From: Piscirickettsiaceae bacterium NZ-RLO1
GTDB taxonomy: Bacteria; Pseudomonadota; Gammaproteobacteria; Piscirickettsiales; Piscirickettsiaceae
Assembly: GCA_001644975.1 (NCBI GenBank)
Contig: LVCQ01000012.1
Span: 1-40,003, forward strand
Direction: 5' to 3'
DNA length: 40,003 nt
Numbering within the stretch: the stretch's first letter is position 1; each line of letters starts with the position of its first letter. Position numbers and translations under genes: made by a program. This document shows positions 24,052-34,529 of the stretch, piece by piece. Under the pieces are notes generated by a model. That model had not been told where the DNA came from. It ran no database searches and worked only from the letters and a program-made list of their open reading frames with translations.

Positions 24052-25596
24052 TTAATGCTTAAAATGACGCTTGCCGGTAAAGATCATTGCAATACCATGC
24101 TCATTACACGCAGCAACCACCTCTTCATCACGAATCGATCCACCCGGTTGAACAATGGCGGTAATGCCCTGTTTAGCAGCTGCATCAATGCTATCTCTAA
24201 AGGGAAAAAATGCATCTGATGCCATCACTGCATTATCAAGACTAAAACCCATCTCTTTAGCTTTTATTGCAGCAATCTTGGCACTATCAATCCGACTCAT
24301 CTGCCCTGCGCCAATACCAATACTTTGACTATTTTTAGCATAAACAATCGCATTTGATTTAACCGCTGCAACCACATGCCAAGAAAAACTTAAACTCACG
24401 AGTTCCTCTGCAGTTGGTTGGCGCTCAGTAACGACCTCATAGGCAAACTCATTTGACAAGCGATCTTGCTCTTGAATAAGTAGGCCACCGGCAATACGCT
24501 TTAAATCAAACCCCATTTGTAGCTCACCCTCACCAGTGGCTAATACCCGTAAATTGGGCTTAGAACTTAATATCTCCAGGGCGTCTTTATCTACACTTGG
24601 TGCAATAATCACTTCAGCAAATTGATTTGCTAAAATTGTTTGTGCCGCTTCTTTCGTTAACAACTGATTAAAGGCAATAATCCCACCAAAAGCCGATGTT
24701 GAATCACAGGCAAAAGCACGCTGATAGGCCTCCGTGACAGTGCTACCATGCGCAACACCACATGGATTTGCATGTTTGACAATGACACAGCTGCATACGT
24801 TAAAGCTTTTCACACAAGCAAGCGCCGCATCAGCATCGGCTAAATTATTATAAGACAACGCTTTACCTTGTAATAATTTGGCATTGACCACAGAAATACC
24901 CGTGCGGTTACTGTCTTTATAAACCGCTGCCTGTTGATGCGGATTCTCGCCATAACGCAGCTCACCGCTTTTTTCAAAGGCAAGCGTTAAAGTTTCAGGG
25001 AAATCACTATCATGACATTGTTTGTATAAATAACGAGAAATTGCCGCGTCATATTGAGCCGTATGCTCAAAGGCTTTCACCGCCAGCTCAAAGCGTAAGC
25101 GCTCAGTCACTCCCACCTCATTATTTAACGCCTCACTTACTCGCGTATAATCTTCAGGATGAACAACTATAGACACCGACTGATGATTTTTTGCCGCCGC
25201 ACGCACCATTGTTGGTCCACCGATATCTATATTCTCAATGGCCTGTGCTAGCGTGCAATCATCCTTGGCAATCGTATCTTGGAACGGATATAAATTCACG
25301 ACGACTAGATCGATCGCTGGAATATGATGTGCCTGCATCGCTTTATCATCCATACCACGACGAGCAAGAATACCGCCATGCACTTTCGGATGAAGGGTTT
25401 TCACGCGCCCTGCAAACAACTCAGGAAAGCCGGTATAATCAGAGACATCGATCACCGCAAGGCCATGCTCTTTTAATAATTTGGCCGTCCCTCCTGTCGA
25501 TAAAATCTCAACCTTATGCTGCGCTAATGTTTTCGCAAACTCAACAATACCCGTTTTATCAGACACACTAATCAACGCTCGTTGAATGCTTTGCAT
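24052..25596 (-). CDS. purH: AICAR transformylase/IMP cyclohydrolase
   Basis: A bifunctional enzyme for the last two steps of IMP synthesis. The N-terminal IMP cyclohydrolase domain reads [50 protein letters not shown] and [17 protein letters not shown]. The C-terminal transformylase has [15 protein letters not shown] with the catalytic Lys-His pair, [12 protein letters not shown] and [12 protein letters not shown]. 514 residues from the ATG at 25596, which has GAGG 6 bases upstream; the GTG four codons earlier has no proper SD spacing. First gene of purH-purD-M24B behind a good sigma70 promoter. Confidence 0.97.
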   Translation of the reverse strand: MQSIQRALISVSDKTGIVEFAKTLAQHKVEILSTGGTAKLLKEHGLAVIDVSDYTGFPELFAGRVKTLHPKVHGGILARRGMDDKAMQAHHIPAIDLVVVNLYPFQDTIAKDDCTLAQAIENIDIGGPTMVRAAAKNHQSVSIVVHPEDYTRVSEALNNEVGVTERLRFELAVKAFEHTAQYDAAISRYLYKQCHDSDFPETLTLAFEKSGELRYGENPHQQAAVYKDSNRTGISVVNAKLLQGKALSYNNLADADAALACVKSFNVCSCVIVKHANPCGVAHGSTVTEAYQRAFACDSTSAFGGIIAFNQLLTKEAAQTILANQFAEVIIAPSVDKDALEILSSKPNLRVLATGEGELQMGFDLKRIAGGLLIQEQDRLSNEFAYEVVTERQPTAEELVSLSFSWHVVAAVKSNAIVYAKNSQSIGIGAGQMSRIDSAKIAAIKAKEMGFSLDNAVMASDAFFPFRDSIDAAAKQGITAIVQPGGSIRDEEVVAACNEHGIAMIFTGKRHFKH

Positions 25597-25640
25597 GGCT
25601 TGCCTCACTCCTAAATTAAAGTAATAGTTAATGTGGTAAA

Positions 25641-25668
25641 TTAATAGAATTCAATGCAATTAAGTCAA
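25641..25668 (-). promoter_or_regulatory. Sigma70 promoter for purHD
   Basis: TTGACT (minus strand, 25668-25663), a 16-base spacer and TATTAA (25646-25641), about 45 bases before the purH ATG. I see no clear PurR box (ACGCAAACGTTTGCGT-like) here. Confidence 0.6.
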
Positions 25669-25675
25669 TACAAAC

Positions 25676-25707
25676 AAAAAAGGTTAAGACGCCACTTAAC
25701 CTTTTTT
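25676..25707 (-). terminator. Terminator after dusB-fis
   Basis: A 13-bp stem (25676-25688 with 25695-25707, loop of 6) with an A-run on one side and a T-run on the other. It works as an intrinsic terminator for the leftward dusB-fis transcript and sits just upstream of the purH promoter. Confidence 0.85.
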
Positions 25708-25717
25708 ATACTTGTTA

Positions 25718-25960
25718 TTATTCAATTGAATACTGCCTAATCTTTTTGCGTAAAGTGCCGCGATTAATACCCAGCATTCGGGCCGTCTCTGACTGGTTTC
25801 CTGCAGTAAACGCTAAAGCTGTTTCGATCAGGGGGATTTCAACTTCCTTTAAAATCACTTCATATAAATTGGTCAGATGACAACCTTCGCTATCGGCTAA
25901 AAACTTTGCCACAGCATCTTCAACATGATGCCGTAATGTTTTCTCTGTTTCATCAGACAT
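25718..25960 (-). CDS. fis: Nucleoid-associated DNA-binding protein Fis
   Basis: 80 residues from the ATG at 25960; the longer frame upstream lies inside dusB and is not Fis-like. The C-terminal HTH is almost identical to the canonical one: ALAFTAGNQSETARMLGINR then GTLRKKIRQYSIE. The preceding NLYEVILKEVEIPLIETAL is the dimer helix. The N-terminal beta-hairpin arm that contacts Hin-type invertases is shorter than in E. coli Fis (98 residues). The start overlaps the dusB stop (TATGTCTGATG), so it is translationally coupled as in the enterobacterial dusB-fis operon. Confidence 0.93.
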   Translation of the reverse strand: MSDETEKTLRHHVEDAVAKFLADSEGCHLTNLYEVILKEVEIPLIETALAFTAGNQSETARMLGINRGTLRKKIRQYSIE

Positions 25961-26939
25961 AGGCCACACTCTCACTCTCTTGCTGCTCAAAAAAGTGTCG
26001 AATCGCACCCAGCTGGGCTTTATGGTCATCCAGCGCATTAAATCGTTTACGAAAGGGCTTTGTCGTTAAACTTGATTGCAAATACCAACCAACATGCTTG
26101 CGTGCAATTCTAACGCCCATAAATGTACCATAAAATGAGTACAGATTCTCCAGATGTTCACACATCACCACATATTTTTCTTGCAATAGAATCGGCGGAC
26201 TGTGCGTACCGTATTGTAGATAATGCTCAATTTGCTGAAATATCCAAGGGTTACCCTGCGCTGCACGACCAATCATTAAAGCATCTGCACCCGTTTTTTC
26301 CAGAACATATTTTGCTTTTGTAGGAGAGTCTATATCACCATTGGCAACAACAGGAATAGTGACAGCCTGCTTGACTGCGGCAATCGTCGCGTATTCTGCT
26401 TCACCCTTATATAAATCCTGGCGCGTACGTCCATGCACCGCAAGCGAGGCGATTCCCGCCTGTTCAGCTAACGTTGCAATCTTCACCGCATTTTTATGCT
26501 CGCGACTCCAGCCAGTACGCATCTTTAAGGTCACCGGCACATCAACAGCAGCAACCGTCGCAGCTAAAATATCAGCAACCAACGTTTCATGCTGCATCAA
26601 GGCAGAGCCAGCGGCCACATGACACACTTTCTTCGCTGGACAACCCATATTAATATCGATTACCTGTGCGCCATGGGCAACATTAAAGCGTGCAGCCTCT
26701 GCCATCTGCTTGGGGTCTGTGCCCAATAACTGCACCACGATCGGTGCAACTTCACCGCGATGGTCCGTGCGCAACTGGGTTTTGCGACTTTGGCGTAAAT
26801 TCTGCTGTGAACTCACCATCTCTGAGACCACTAAACCTGCACCCAAACGTTTACATAGCATGCGAAAAGGCCGATCAGTGACCCCCGCCATCGGTGCTAA
26901 AATTAAACGATTATCAACAGCATAAGGACCGATTTTCAT
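25953..26939 (-). CDS. dusB: tRNA-dihydrouridine synthase B
   Basis: An FMN enzyme that reduces a uridine of the tRNA D-loop (U17 in E. coli DusB). 328 residues from the ATG at 26939, which gives MKIGPYAVDNRLILAPMAGV, aligned with the E. coli start. Catalytic Cys in DINMGCPAKKV, then LKMRTGWSREHKNAV, AVHGRTRQDLYKGEAEY, PVVANGDIDSP and ADALMIGRAAQGNPWIF. A longer frame to 26984 would read through the promoter repeat and is rejected. There is no real SD, and the predicted transcript start lies only about 6 bases upstream, so it may be read as a near-leaderless mRNA. Confidence 0.95.
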   Translation of the reverse strand: MKIGPYAVDNRLILAPMAGVTDRPFRMLCKRLGAGLVVSEMVSSQQNLRQSRKTQLRTDHRGEVAPIVVQLLGTDPKQMAEAARFNVAHGAQVIDINMGCPAKKVCHVAAGSALMQHETLVADILAATVAAVDVPVTLKMRTGWSREHKNAVKIATLAEQAGIASLAVHGRTRQDLYKGEAEYATIAAVKQAVTIPVVANGDIDSPTKAKYVLEKTGADALMIGRAAQGNPWIFQQIEHYLQYGTHSPPILLQEKYVVMCEHLENLYSFYGTFMGVRIARKHVGWYLQSSLTTKPFRKRFNALDDHKAQLGAIRHFFEQQESESVAYV

Positions 26940-26951
26940 AAAAACTTTTAT

Positions 26952-26980
26952 TTTATAAACAATGATTAAACAATGATCAA
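26952..26980 (-). promoter_or_regulatory. Sigma70 promoter for dusB-fis
   Basis: TTGATC (26980-26975), a 17-base spacer and TATAAA (26957-26952) on the minus strand. The expected start site is near 26945, six bases before the dusB ATG. Most of the promoter is built from a tandem 11-base repeat. Confidence 0.6.
26956..26977. repeat. Tandem 11-bp duplication in the dusB promoter
   Basis: taaacaatgat occurs twice back to back (26956-26966 and 26967-26977). The repeats span the -35/-10 spacer, so copy number would change promoter spacing. Confidence 0.8.
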
Positions 26981-27002
26981 TCAATTACGGCTAAAAGCTA
27001 GC

Positions 27003-27908
27003 TTACTGAGCTTTACGCTGAGCGATGACACACACCCATTCACCATCTTGCTGTAATTCAACAAGATCAAAGTGATCTAAATAAGCTGCTTGAACACGCT
27101 CTGCTTGCTCAGCTAAAATACCAGAAAGCACCAACATACCACCAACGTTCACCAAACTGACAAATTGTGGTGCCAAATCAATTAACGGGTTGGCTAAAAT
27201 ATTAGCAACGAGGACATCAGCCCCCGTACTCGTTATACCACTGACATTAAACTGCTCAGGTAATACCGCCTGATAACAAGACGAGTCTAACTCATTTTGC
27301 TTGGCATTGTAATGCATCGCCTCTAACGCTTGCGGATCAATATCAATACAGTGCACATAATGAGCACCCAGCTTAAGTGCTGCGATGGCCAAAATACCCG
27401 ACCCACAACCAAAATCAATCACCCGACTACCCGGGTTTAAATGACCTGCCAGCCAGTTTAAACACATCGCGGTCGTCGGATGCGTTCCCGTACCAAAGGC
27501 AAGACCAGGGTTAAGCAACATTTTCACCTGATTCTCACGAGCGTTTACCTCATGCCAATCAGCATGTACCCACAAACGATCAGCAAATAACATCGGCTCA
27601 AAGTGTTCACGCCAAGTTGCTGTCCAATCTTGATCTTCTAATGGGTCAATTTTTACCGAAACATCACTCAACTCATCAAACTGCACAAGTAATTGCGCAC
27701 GTACTGGCTCCAGCTCAGTACTACCATCAAACAAGGCAATAACATGTACATCTTGCCATAGCGGCGTTTCACCCACGCCCGGCTCTAGAATCGGCTGGTC
27801 CTTACCATCACGCAAAGTAATCGCCAGAGCGCCCTCTTCATTTAAATAATCACCAATCAGCTCAGCATGGTGCCGAGTGGTGGTAACTTTAAGCTCTAAC
27901 CAAGCCAT
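27003..27908 (-). CDS. prmA: Ribosomal protein L11 methyltransferase
   Basis: It trimethylates ribosomal protein L11. 301 residues (E. coli 293). The N-terminal substrate-recognition domain starts MAWLELKVTTTRHHAELIGD. The SAM domain has LNPGLAFGTGTHPTTAMCLN, VIDFGCGSGILAIAALKLGA, IDIDPQALEA, VLVANILANPLIDLAP and LVLSGILAEQ. The ATG overlaps the accC stop by one base (TAATG), so translation is coupled to accC. Order accB-accC-prmA followed by dusB-fis matches many gammaproteobacteria. Confidence 0.96.
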   Translation of the reverse strand: MAWLELKVTTTRHHAELIGDYLNEEGALAITLRDGKDQPILEPGVGETPLWQDVHVIALFDGSTELEPVRAQLLVQFDELSDVSVKIDPLEDQDWTATWREHFEPMLFADRLWVHADWHEVNARENQVKMLLNPGLAFGTGTHPTTAMCLNWLAGHLNPGSRVIDFGCGSGILAIAALKLGAHYVHCIDIDPQALEAMHYNAKQNELDSSCYQAVLPEQFNVSGITSTGADVLVANILANPLIDLAPQFVSLVNVGGMLVLSGILAEQAERVQAAYLDHFDLVELQQDGEWVCVIAQRKAQ

Positions 27909-29253
27909 TATTTCTGACCATTTAGTTTTTTCTCAAGGTAATGAATATTCGTGCCCCCAGCTTGGAAGTTCAGATCTGCCATAATCTCTTGCTGCAACGG
28001 AATATTCGTTTTAATGCCATTGATAATCGTCTCACCTAAGGCTCCTTGCATGCGAATAATCGCACTCTGGCGATCTTCGCCATGAGTGATGACCTTTGCA
28101 ACCATCGAATCATAGTGCGGTGGCACAGAATAACCTGAGTATAAGTGCGAATCCACCCGTACCCCAGGACCTCCCGGTGGATGGTAAAAGTCAATATGGC
28201 CTGGCGATGGCATAAAGGTCTTCGGATCTTCAGCGTTGATACGACACTCAATGGCATGACCTTGAATATGAATATCTTTCTGGCGCTTTGATAAGCCTAG
28301 GCCGCCGGCAATACGCAATTGCTCTTTGACGATATCCATACCAGTAATTAGCTCAGTGACCGGATGCTCAACCTGCACGCGCGTATTCATTTCGATAAAA
28401 TAAAAACGGCCATCTTCATATAAAAACTCAAAGGTTCCTGCACCACGGTACTTCAACTCACGGCAGGCTTTCACGCATTGCTCACCAATTTTTTCGCGTT
28501 CTTCTTTCGTCAATCCTGGTGCAGGTGCCTCTTCAACTACTTTTTGATGACGGCGCTGCATCGAGCAATCACGCTCGGCTAAATGGATCGCAGCGCCTTC
28601 ACCATCACCAATCACTTGAATTTCAATATGGCGTGGTTTTACCAAATACTTTTCCATATACACCATATTATTGCCAAATGCTGCGGCCGCTTCAGCACGG
28701 ACCAATTGCAATGCATCGAGCAACTCATCTTCTTCAAATACCGCACGCATACCACGGCCACCGCCACCACCGGCCGCCTTTAAAATCACCGGATAGCCAA
28801 TTTTTGGGCAATGCGTTTGGTTTCTGCACCATCATTGCCTAAGGGACCATCCGAACCGGGCACACAAGGCACACCGGCTTTTTGCATAGCCTGAATGGCT
28901 TTTACTTTATCGCCCATAACACGAATCGTCTCCGCCCGTGGTCCAATAAAGACAAAACCACCACTTTCAACCTGTTCAGCAAAATCAGCGTTCTCAGATA
29001 AAAAGCCATATCCAGGGTGAATTGCATCCGCGCCAGTGACCTCTGCAGCACTGATAATTGCAGGAAATTTTAAATAGCTTTGCAAAGCAGGCGCCGGACC
29101 GATACATACCGACTCATCTGCCAAACGTACATGCTTTAGATCTCGATCAGCAGTTGAATGCACCGCGACCGTTTTTAAACCCATCTCACGACAAGCGCGC
29201 AAGATCCTAAGTGCAATTTCACCACGGTTGGCAATCAGAACTTTTTTAATCAT
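27908..29253 (-). pseudogene. accC: Biotin carboxylase AccC, interrupted by a single-base frameshift
   Basis: The ATPase subunit of acetyl-CoA carboxylase that carboxylates biotin on AccB. The N-terminal part (29253-28786; [34 protein letters not shown]) stops after AQKLAIR. The rest (28789-27908; [51 protein letters not shown]) continues in another frame to a normal C-terminus. Adding one A to the A5 run (T5 on the plus strand, 28801-28805) restores [20 protein letters not shown], matching the family. The joined protein has normal length (about 448) and all ATP-grasp motifs. As accC is essential, a base-calling error is the likeliest cause, with true mutation plus a second copy or slippage as alternatives. 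The start ATG at 29253 is preferred over a TTG two codons upstream. Confidence 0.92.
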
Positions 29254-29345
29254 AGTCAACGAACTCGTTACTCAGTGTGCTCAAAAGTATATTCTCAAGG
29301 TTTATCTAGTACTCATAGAAATATAAATACTAGGAATAACTGACT

Positions 29346-29819
29346 TTATTCAATAATCACCAAAGGTTGATCAAACTCAACAGTATCACCATCACTTAAT
29401 AAAATTTGCTTCACCACACCCGCTTTATCCGCTTCGATTTGGTTAAACATTTTCATCGCTTCAACAATACAGATGGTCTCTCCCATATTGATTTTTTGCC
29501 CAACCTTCACAAAAGGCTCTGCATCTGGAGAAGATGCTGAATAGAACGTTCCAACCATCGGCGACTTAACCGCATGTCCACTCATCTCATTACTTACCGC
29601 CGGTGCAGCTGCCGATGCTGTCTCAGCAACAGGCAAAGGGGCTGGCACAGATGCTGTTGTTGCCATTGGAATCACTGTTTGTGGTGCTGCTACAGGCACA
29701 GACGCTGCGCCAGTATAACGGCTGATGCGTACAGACTCTTCGCCCTCTTTAATTTCTATTTCTGCAACACCAGAGGCTTCAATAAGCTCAATAAGCTTTT
29801 TAATCTTACGTATTTCCAT
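29346..29819 (-). CDS. accB: Biotin carboxyl carrier protein of acetyl-CoA carboxylase
   Basis: 157 residues. The N-terminal [20 protein letters not shown] is followed by a beta strand [16 protein letters not shown]. An Ala/Pro/Val-rich linker comes next (about 37-80), then the biotinyl domain with [20 protein letters not shown] and the biotin site EAMKMF (Lys123). It carries biotin between AccC and the AccAD carboxyltransferase in fatty acid synthesis. An 86-92 base gap separates it from accC, which follows in the same direction. Confidence 0.96.
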   Translation of the reverse strand: MEIRKIKKLIELIEASGVAEIEIKEGEESVRISRYTGAASVPVAAPQTVIPMATTASVPAPLPVAETASAAAPAVSNEMSGHAVKSPMVGTFYSASSPDAEPFVKVGQKINMGETICIVEAMKMFNQIEADKAGVVKQILLSDGDTVEFDQPLVIIE

Positions 29820-29877
29820 CGACTCTACCGATTAATTATTTAAGTTGACTTCTAGTTAATTTAATAATTTTAGTAAG

Positions 29878-30333
29878 TTAAATTTTAACTTGTTGACAAT
29901 AAGCAATTGCAGCCTCCAGCGCACAAAAATAGCTTTGTGGGCCTAAGCCTGTAATCACACCTTGTGCAATATCTGAGAAATAAGAATGCTGTCTAAATTT
30001 CTCACGTGCATACACATTGGACAGATGGACCTCAATAAAAGGAATCCGCACCGCACTTAACGCATCACGCAAAGCAATGCTCGTATGCGTAAATGCTGCT
30101 GGATTAAAAATAATAAAATCGACTGTATGATCTTTATGCACCATATTATGAATCACATTGATCAGCTCATGCTCAATATTGCTTTGCAAGCTCTCTAACT
30201 TAACACCAGCTAGCTGTGCGCGCCTTTTCAGCTCAGCATCAAGCTCTGCCAGATTCATCAGACCATATTGATCAGGCTCACGCAGCCCCAATAAATTTAA
30301 ATTTGGACCATGAAGCACTTGAATTTTAAACAT
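29878..30333 (-). CDS. aroQ: Type II 3-dehydroquinate dehydratase
   Basis: Third step of the shikimate pathway. 151 residues from the ATG at 30333 ([20 protein letters not shown]); a GTG five codons upstream lacks support. Active-site features: the Tyr/Arg lid near [26 protein letters not shown] (Asn and Thr), [20 protein letters not shown] with the catalytic His, and [14 protein letters not shown]. It precedes accB in the same direction (58 bases), the common aroQ-accB-accC order, so all may share a promoter near 30350. Confidence 0.95.
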   Translation of the reverse strand: MFKIQVLHGPNLNLLGLREPDQYGLMNLAELDAELKRRAQLAGVKLESLQSNIEHELINVIHNMVHKDHTVDFIIFNPAAFTHTSIALRDALSAVRIPFIEVHLSNVYAREKFRQHSYFSDIAQGVITGLGPQSYFCALEAAIAYCQQVKI

Positions 30334-30458
30334 ATTTATAGTTTTCACTCATTATACTCTGCTGTGAGTGTACTGCTAGCATGTAAAAAGATCAATTTTA
30401 CTGTGTTTATGTCAGCAAAGCTAGAACAAGAAAAAAACAAAAAAAATAGCCAGCAGGA

Positions 30459-30486
30459 CTTGTAATTTAACTCAAGGTCCCTATGT
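30459..30486 (+). promoter_or_regulatory. Sigma32-like heat-shock promoter for groESL
   Basis: CTTGTA (30459-30464) and CCCTATGT (30479-30486), 14 bases apart, resemble the sigma32 pattern CTTGAA / CCCCATnT. I see no CIRCE inverted repeat, so HrcA control is unlikely here. Confidence 0.5.
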
Positions 30487-30490
30487 TAAT

Positions 30491-30535
30491 GCCTGAAGGC
30501 TTTTTAAGTCCAAATTAATCAAGGCAAGTGCCTTG
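30491..30535 (+). promoter_or_regulatory. Tandem hairpins in the groES leader
   Basis: GCCT-ga-AGGC (30491-30500), followed by five T, and CAAGGC-aagt-GCCTTG (30520-30535). The second ends about 8 bases before the SD (AGGAG). They could act as mRNA stabilisers, weak attenuators or RNA thermosensors; sequence alone cannot say. Confidence 0.4.
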
Positions 30536-30557
30536 TTATCTTTTAGGAGAAGAGTGA

Positions 30558-30848
30558 ATGAAAATCCGTCCATTACATGACCGCGTTGTAATTCGTCGTC
30601 TGGAAGAAGAAACTACTTCTGCTGGCGGCATCATCTTAACTGGCAGCGCACAAGAAAAGCCAAACCGCGGTGAAGTGGTTGCTGTAGGTCGTGGTAAAGC
30701 GTTGGATAACGGCGACTACCGCCCAATTGATGTCACAGTTGGTAGCACTGTATTGTTTGGTCAATATTCAGGCTCAACAGTGAAGATCGACGGCGAAGAG
30801 TATCAAGTGATGCGTGAAGACGAAATCTTTGCAGTCGTTGAAGATTAA
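30558..30848 (+). CDS. groES: Co-chaperonin GroES
   Basis: 96 residues, standard length. [20 protein letters not shown], the mobile loop that contacts GroEL ([20 protein letters not shown]) and the C-terminal [17 protein letters not shown] are typical. It forms the heptameric lid of the chaperonin. SD TAGGAG is strong. groEL follows 71 bases downstream. Confidence 0.98.
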   Translation: MKIRPLHDRVVIRRLEEETTSAGGIILTGSAQEKPNRGEVVAVGRGKALDNGDYRPIDVTVGSTVLFGQYSGSTVKIDGEEYQVMREDEIFAVVED

Positions 30849-30892
30849 GAAATCAATTATCCGTTTTTCATCTTACTTAATTTAAGTACTAA

Positions 30893-32581
<1,689 letters not shown>

Positions 32582-32607
32582 GCCCTGCGCGAATTCCGTT
32601 CAAGCAC

Positions 32608-32639
32608 AAAAAAGCCCCATCATGGGGCTTTTTATTTTT
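32608..32639 (+). terminator. Terminator of groESL
   Basis: An 11-base arm (AAAAGCCCCAT) pairs with ATGGGGCTTTT around 32621, followed by T-rich sequence. The A-run on the other side makes it able to act in both directions. Confidence 0.92.
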
Positions 32640-32729
32640 CTGCTCTGTTATTTGTTATTTTCCTGCTATTACTTAATTAAGCACAACACTAAATATATAA
32701 AATTTAAATCAAGTTGCGGGAAAGGCATT

Positions 32730-32948
32730 ATGAACGACTATTATCAATATACCCTGACCACCATGACCTTTTACTCCTCCGGCACCGAGTGCACATTGCA
32801 ACATATCAAAACAGCCAAAGAGCTAACGATTCCTCTTACACAGCTCGCCGCACAAGGCCAGTTATTAAAACAACTCAACAAAGACAGTCTCGCCGCAGTT
32901 TTATATCAGCTTGAACAGGAAACCTCTGACTTACAACTCAAACACTAA
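32730..32948 (+). CDS. Uncharacterised small protein, 72 residues
   Basis: The ATG at 32730 has a strong SD (GGGAAAGG); the same frame is open upstream to 32622 but that part overlaps the groEL terminator and is not coding. The product starts MNDYYQYTLTTMTFYSSGTE, contains two cysteines fewer than the upstream extension, and has a helical, Leu/Gln-rich C-terminal half (LAAQGQLLKQLNKDSLAAVL, then YQLEQETSDL). No signal peptide or membrane segment. I do not recognise the family. Located just after groEL, perhaps with its own promoter in the AT-rich 32640-32720 stretch. Confidence 0.55.
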   Translation: MNDYYQYTLTTMTFYSSGTECTLQHIKTAKELTIPLTQLAAQGQLLKQLNKDSLAAVLYQLEQETSDLQLKH

Positions 32949-32998
32949 GCACCTTACAACAAGGCATACTCGCATTTACAAAAATCATAAATAATAAG

Positions 32999-33383
32999 CT
33001 ATAAATAATAAGCTAGTTCAATTAAGTTTTGGTCCGGATCTCGAATAAAAATAGATTCCATCTGACCAACTGCACCTGGGATAATAACAGGCCCAAATTC
33101 TATCCTAATATTTAATTTCTCCAAGCGAGCAATAACGTTACCAATCAACAAAACATAGATCCTGTGAACCAGGCAACGCCTGCGCTGCATTAGGCTGACG
33201 CTCATTGCCATACTCATGTAAATTAAGCCGCTGATTACCAAATTTCAACACTGGCATATCTCTGACACTATTTTTTCTAGTAATAGTCGCAGCTTCCATG
33301 CCAAGCACACGTGTATAAAAATCAATGGTTACATTAATATCCTTCACTGTTAATACAATATGATCAATGCGCTTAATATCCAT
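32999..33383 (-). pseudogene. VOC superfamily (glyoxalase-like) protein, frameshifted remnant
   Basis: The N-terminal frame (33383-33138) starts MDIKRIDHIVLTVKDINVTI, goes on to FYTRVLGMEA and KFGNQRLNLHEYGNE, and stops after QDLCFVDW. The C-terminal frame (from about 33150 to 32999) reads NVIARLEKLNIRIEFGPVII, SIFIRDPDQNLIELAYYL and ends normally. Together they make a small VOC protein with metal-ligand-type His and Glu. Relatives have about six extra residues at the junction, so the break is more like a deletion of 11 or 14 bases than a one-base error. It is probably a pseudogene. An intact SD (AAGG) still precedes the ATG. VOC members are diverse (glyoxalases, dioxygenases, resistance proteins), so the former function is open. 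Confidence 0.75.
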
Positions 33384-33413
33384 ATATTAGCCTTAATTAA
33401 AATCGGGCATTAA

Positions 33414-34385
33414 TCACCAATGACTTAAAGCAATTCCAATCCCAACACTTTGGGTACGGTGATCATACTCAATTAAGCTTTGACCATAGCCATTAAAATA
33501 CTGAATAAAGCCATTAATATGCTTGGTTAAAGGGAAAGAGTAATCCAGTTCTACTGCACCACGCTTCATGCCACTTTCAACATTCGTCAATGCAATTGAT
33601 GCTTGCATTTTATTATTAAATACATAAGCAAACATGATACGCTCATGGCCTAAATAATGGGCAATATCTGGATTATGTAAATCACTCGAGTCTGGCTTAA
33701 AAATTAAAACCCATGGTTTAATACTGGCTAGCCAATGCTCACCTGAGGCTTCTAAATTTAGATATGCCCGATTCCAACTCCGCTCCAGCGAGCCGCCACG
33801 ACCATTCGACTGGTGCACCACCCCATAGCTAATCTGCCAATTGCGATGAAAGTGATCCGTTACAAATAGCTCAGGCTCATAATTGGTCTCACGAAAATAC
33901 TGTGATTTTGCATAAAACTGCCAATAAGACAACTGAGTATACCCAACATTCAGACTATAATCTGGGTTACCAAACATATCTTTCCAAAGTGGCACCATCA
34001 AGCTTAACTGGGCTTTAAACTCAGAGCTCATGACCTTTTGGTTATCCGGTGTTTGGCCATTATAAATCGCTTGATAAGGACTACCCGTATAATAATAAGG
34101 CAACACATAGTTTGGTTGATAAAATAAAATGCCCAATGAATTATTAGCAATCGCGCTTTCTTTCTTAAGACGCGACTCTAAAATCGAGCTTTGGTCTGGT
34201 GTAATCTTATTTAATACCGTATCGACTGCACCCTGATCAGCACGTGTCGGCGCTAGTTCTTGCTCCACACCTGTATTATTTTGAGTGCTCTTGGCAGCAA
34301 CAATCTCTTGAGTCATACCTAACAATAAGACCAAACATAAGCCGAACTTTGCTAGAGATGGTAATAACCTGGCCATATCTATCAT
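33414..34385 (-). CDS. pldA: Outer membrane phospholipase A (OMPLA)
   Basis: 323 residues with a signal peptide (about 1-31, ending VAA). A Gln/Asp-rich periplasmic N-region comes next, then a 12-strand barrel signature with alternating aromatic strands. The catalytic triad spacing matches OMPLA: His191-X-Ser193 in YGVVHQSNGRGGSLERSWNR and Asn205, 14 residues after the His, as in E. coli H142/S144/N156. It ends in ...GIALSHW with the C-terminal aromatic sorting residue. It hydrolyses phospholipids that reach the outer leaflet. Start is uncertain: ATG 34385 (SD AAGGGA too close) or ATG 34376 (SD 11 bases away). It lies just beyond the lpd terminator. Confidence 0.9.
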   Translation of the reverse strand: MIDMARLLPSLAKFGLCLVLLLGMTQEIVAAKSTQNNTGVEQELAPTRADQGAVDTVLNKITPDQSSILESRLKKESAIANNSLGILFYQPNYVLPYYYTGSPYQAIYNGQTPDNQKVMSSEFKAQLSLMVPLWKDMFGNPDYSLNVGYTQLSYWQFYAKSQYFRETNYEPELFVTDHFHRNWQISYGVVHQSNGRGGSLERSWNRAYLNLEASGEHWLASIKPWVLIFKPDSSDLHNPDIAHYLGHERIMFAYVFNNKMQASIALTNVESGMKRGAVELDYSFPLTKHINGFIQYFNGYGQSLIEYDHRTQSVGIGIALSHW

Positions 34386-34436
34386 ATTCCCTTGTATTTT
34401 TTCTATGTTTTATTTTTTAATATAAAAAAATTATAG

Positions 34437-34466
34437 AAAAGCCCTCCTGATCAATCAGTAAAGGGC
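34437..34466 (-). terminator. Terminator after lpd
   Basis: On the minus strand, GCCCTTTACTGAT pairs with ATCAGGAGGGC as two stacked stems (outer GCCCT/AGGGC, inner CTGAT/ATCAG), followed by TTTTC. It lies about 65 bases after the lpd stop. Confidence 0.7.
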
Positions 34467-34529
34467 CTGCTCAAAATTTATTGATTAAAACTTAACTAAC
34501 AAAAAAAGCGATAACACAGCTCTTTATTA

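Noticed and set aside
25191-25571. 126-residue plus-strand ORF inside purH
   Set aside because: Shadow frame opposite a strongly conserved gene.
25961-26038. Longer Fis starting inside dusB
   Set aside because: The extra residues are a shadow of dusB; the ATG at 25960 gives a normal Fis start.
30349-30460. CIRCE operator upstream of groES
   Set aside because: No TTAGCACTC-N9-GAGTGCTAA-like inverted repeat is present.
32622-32729. Upstream extension of the small gene after groEL
   Set aside because: It begins inside the groEL terminator; the internal ATG at 32730 has a strong SD.
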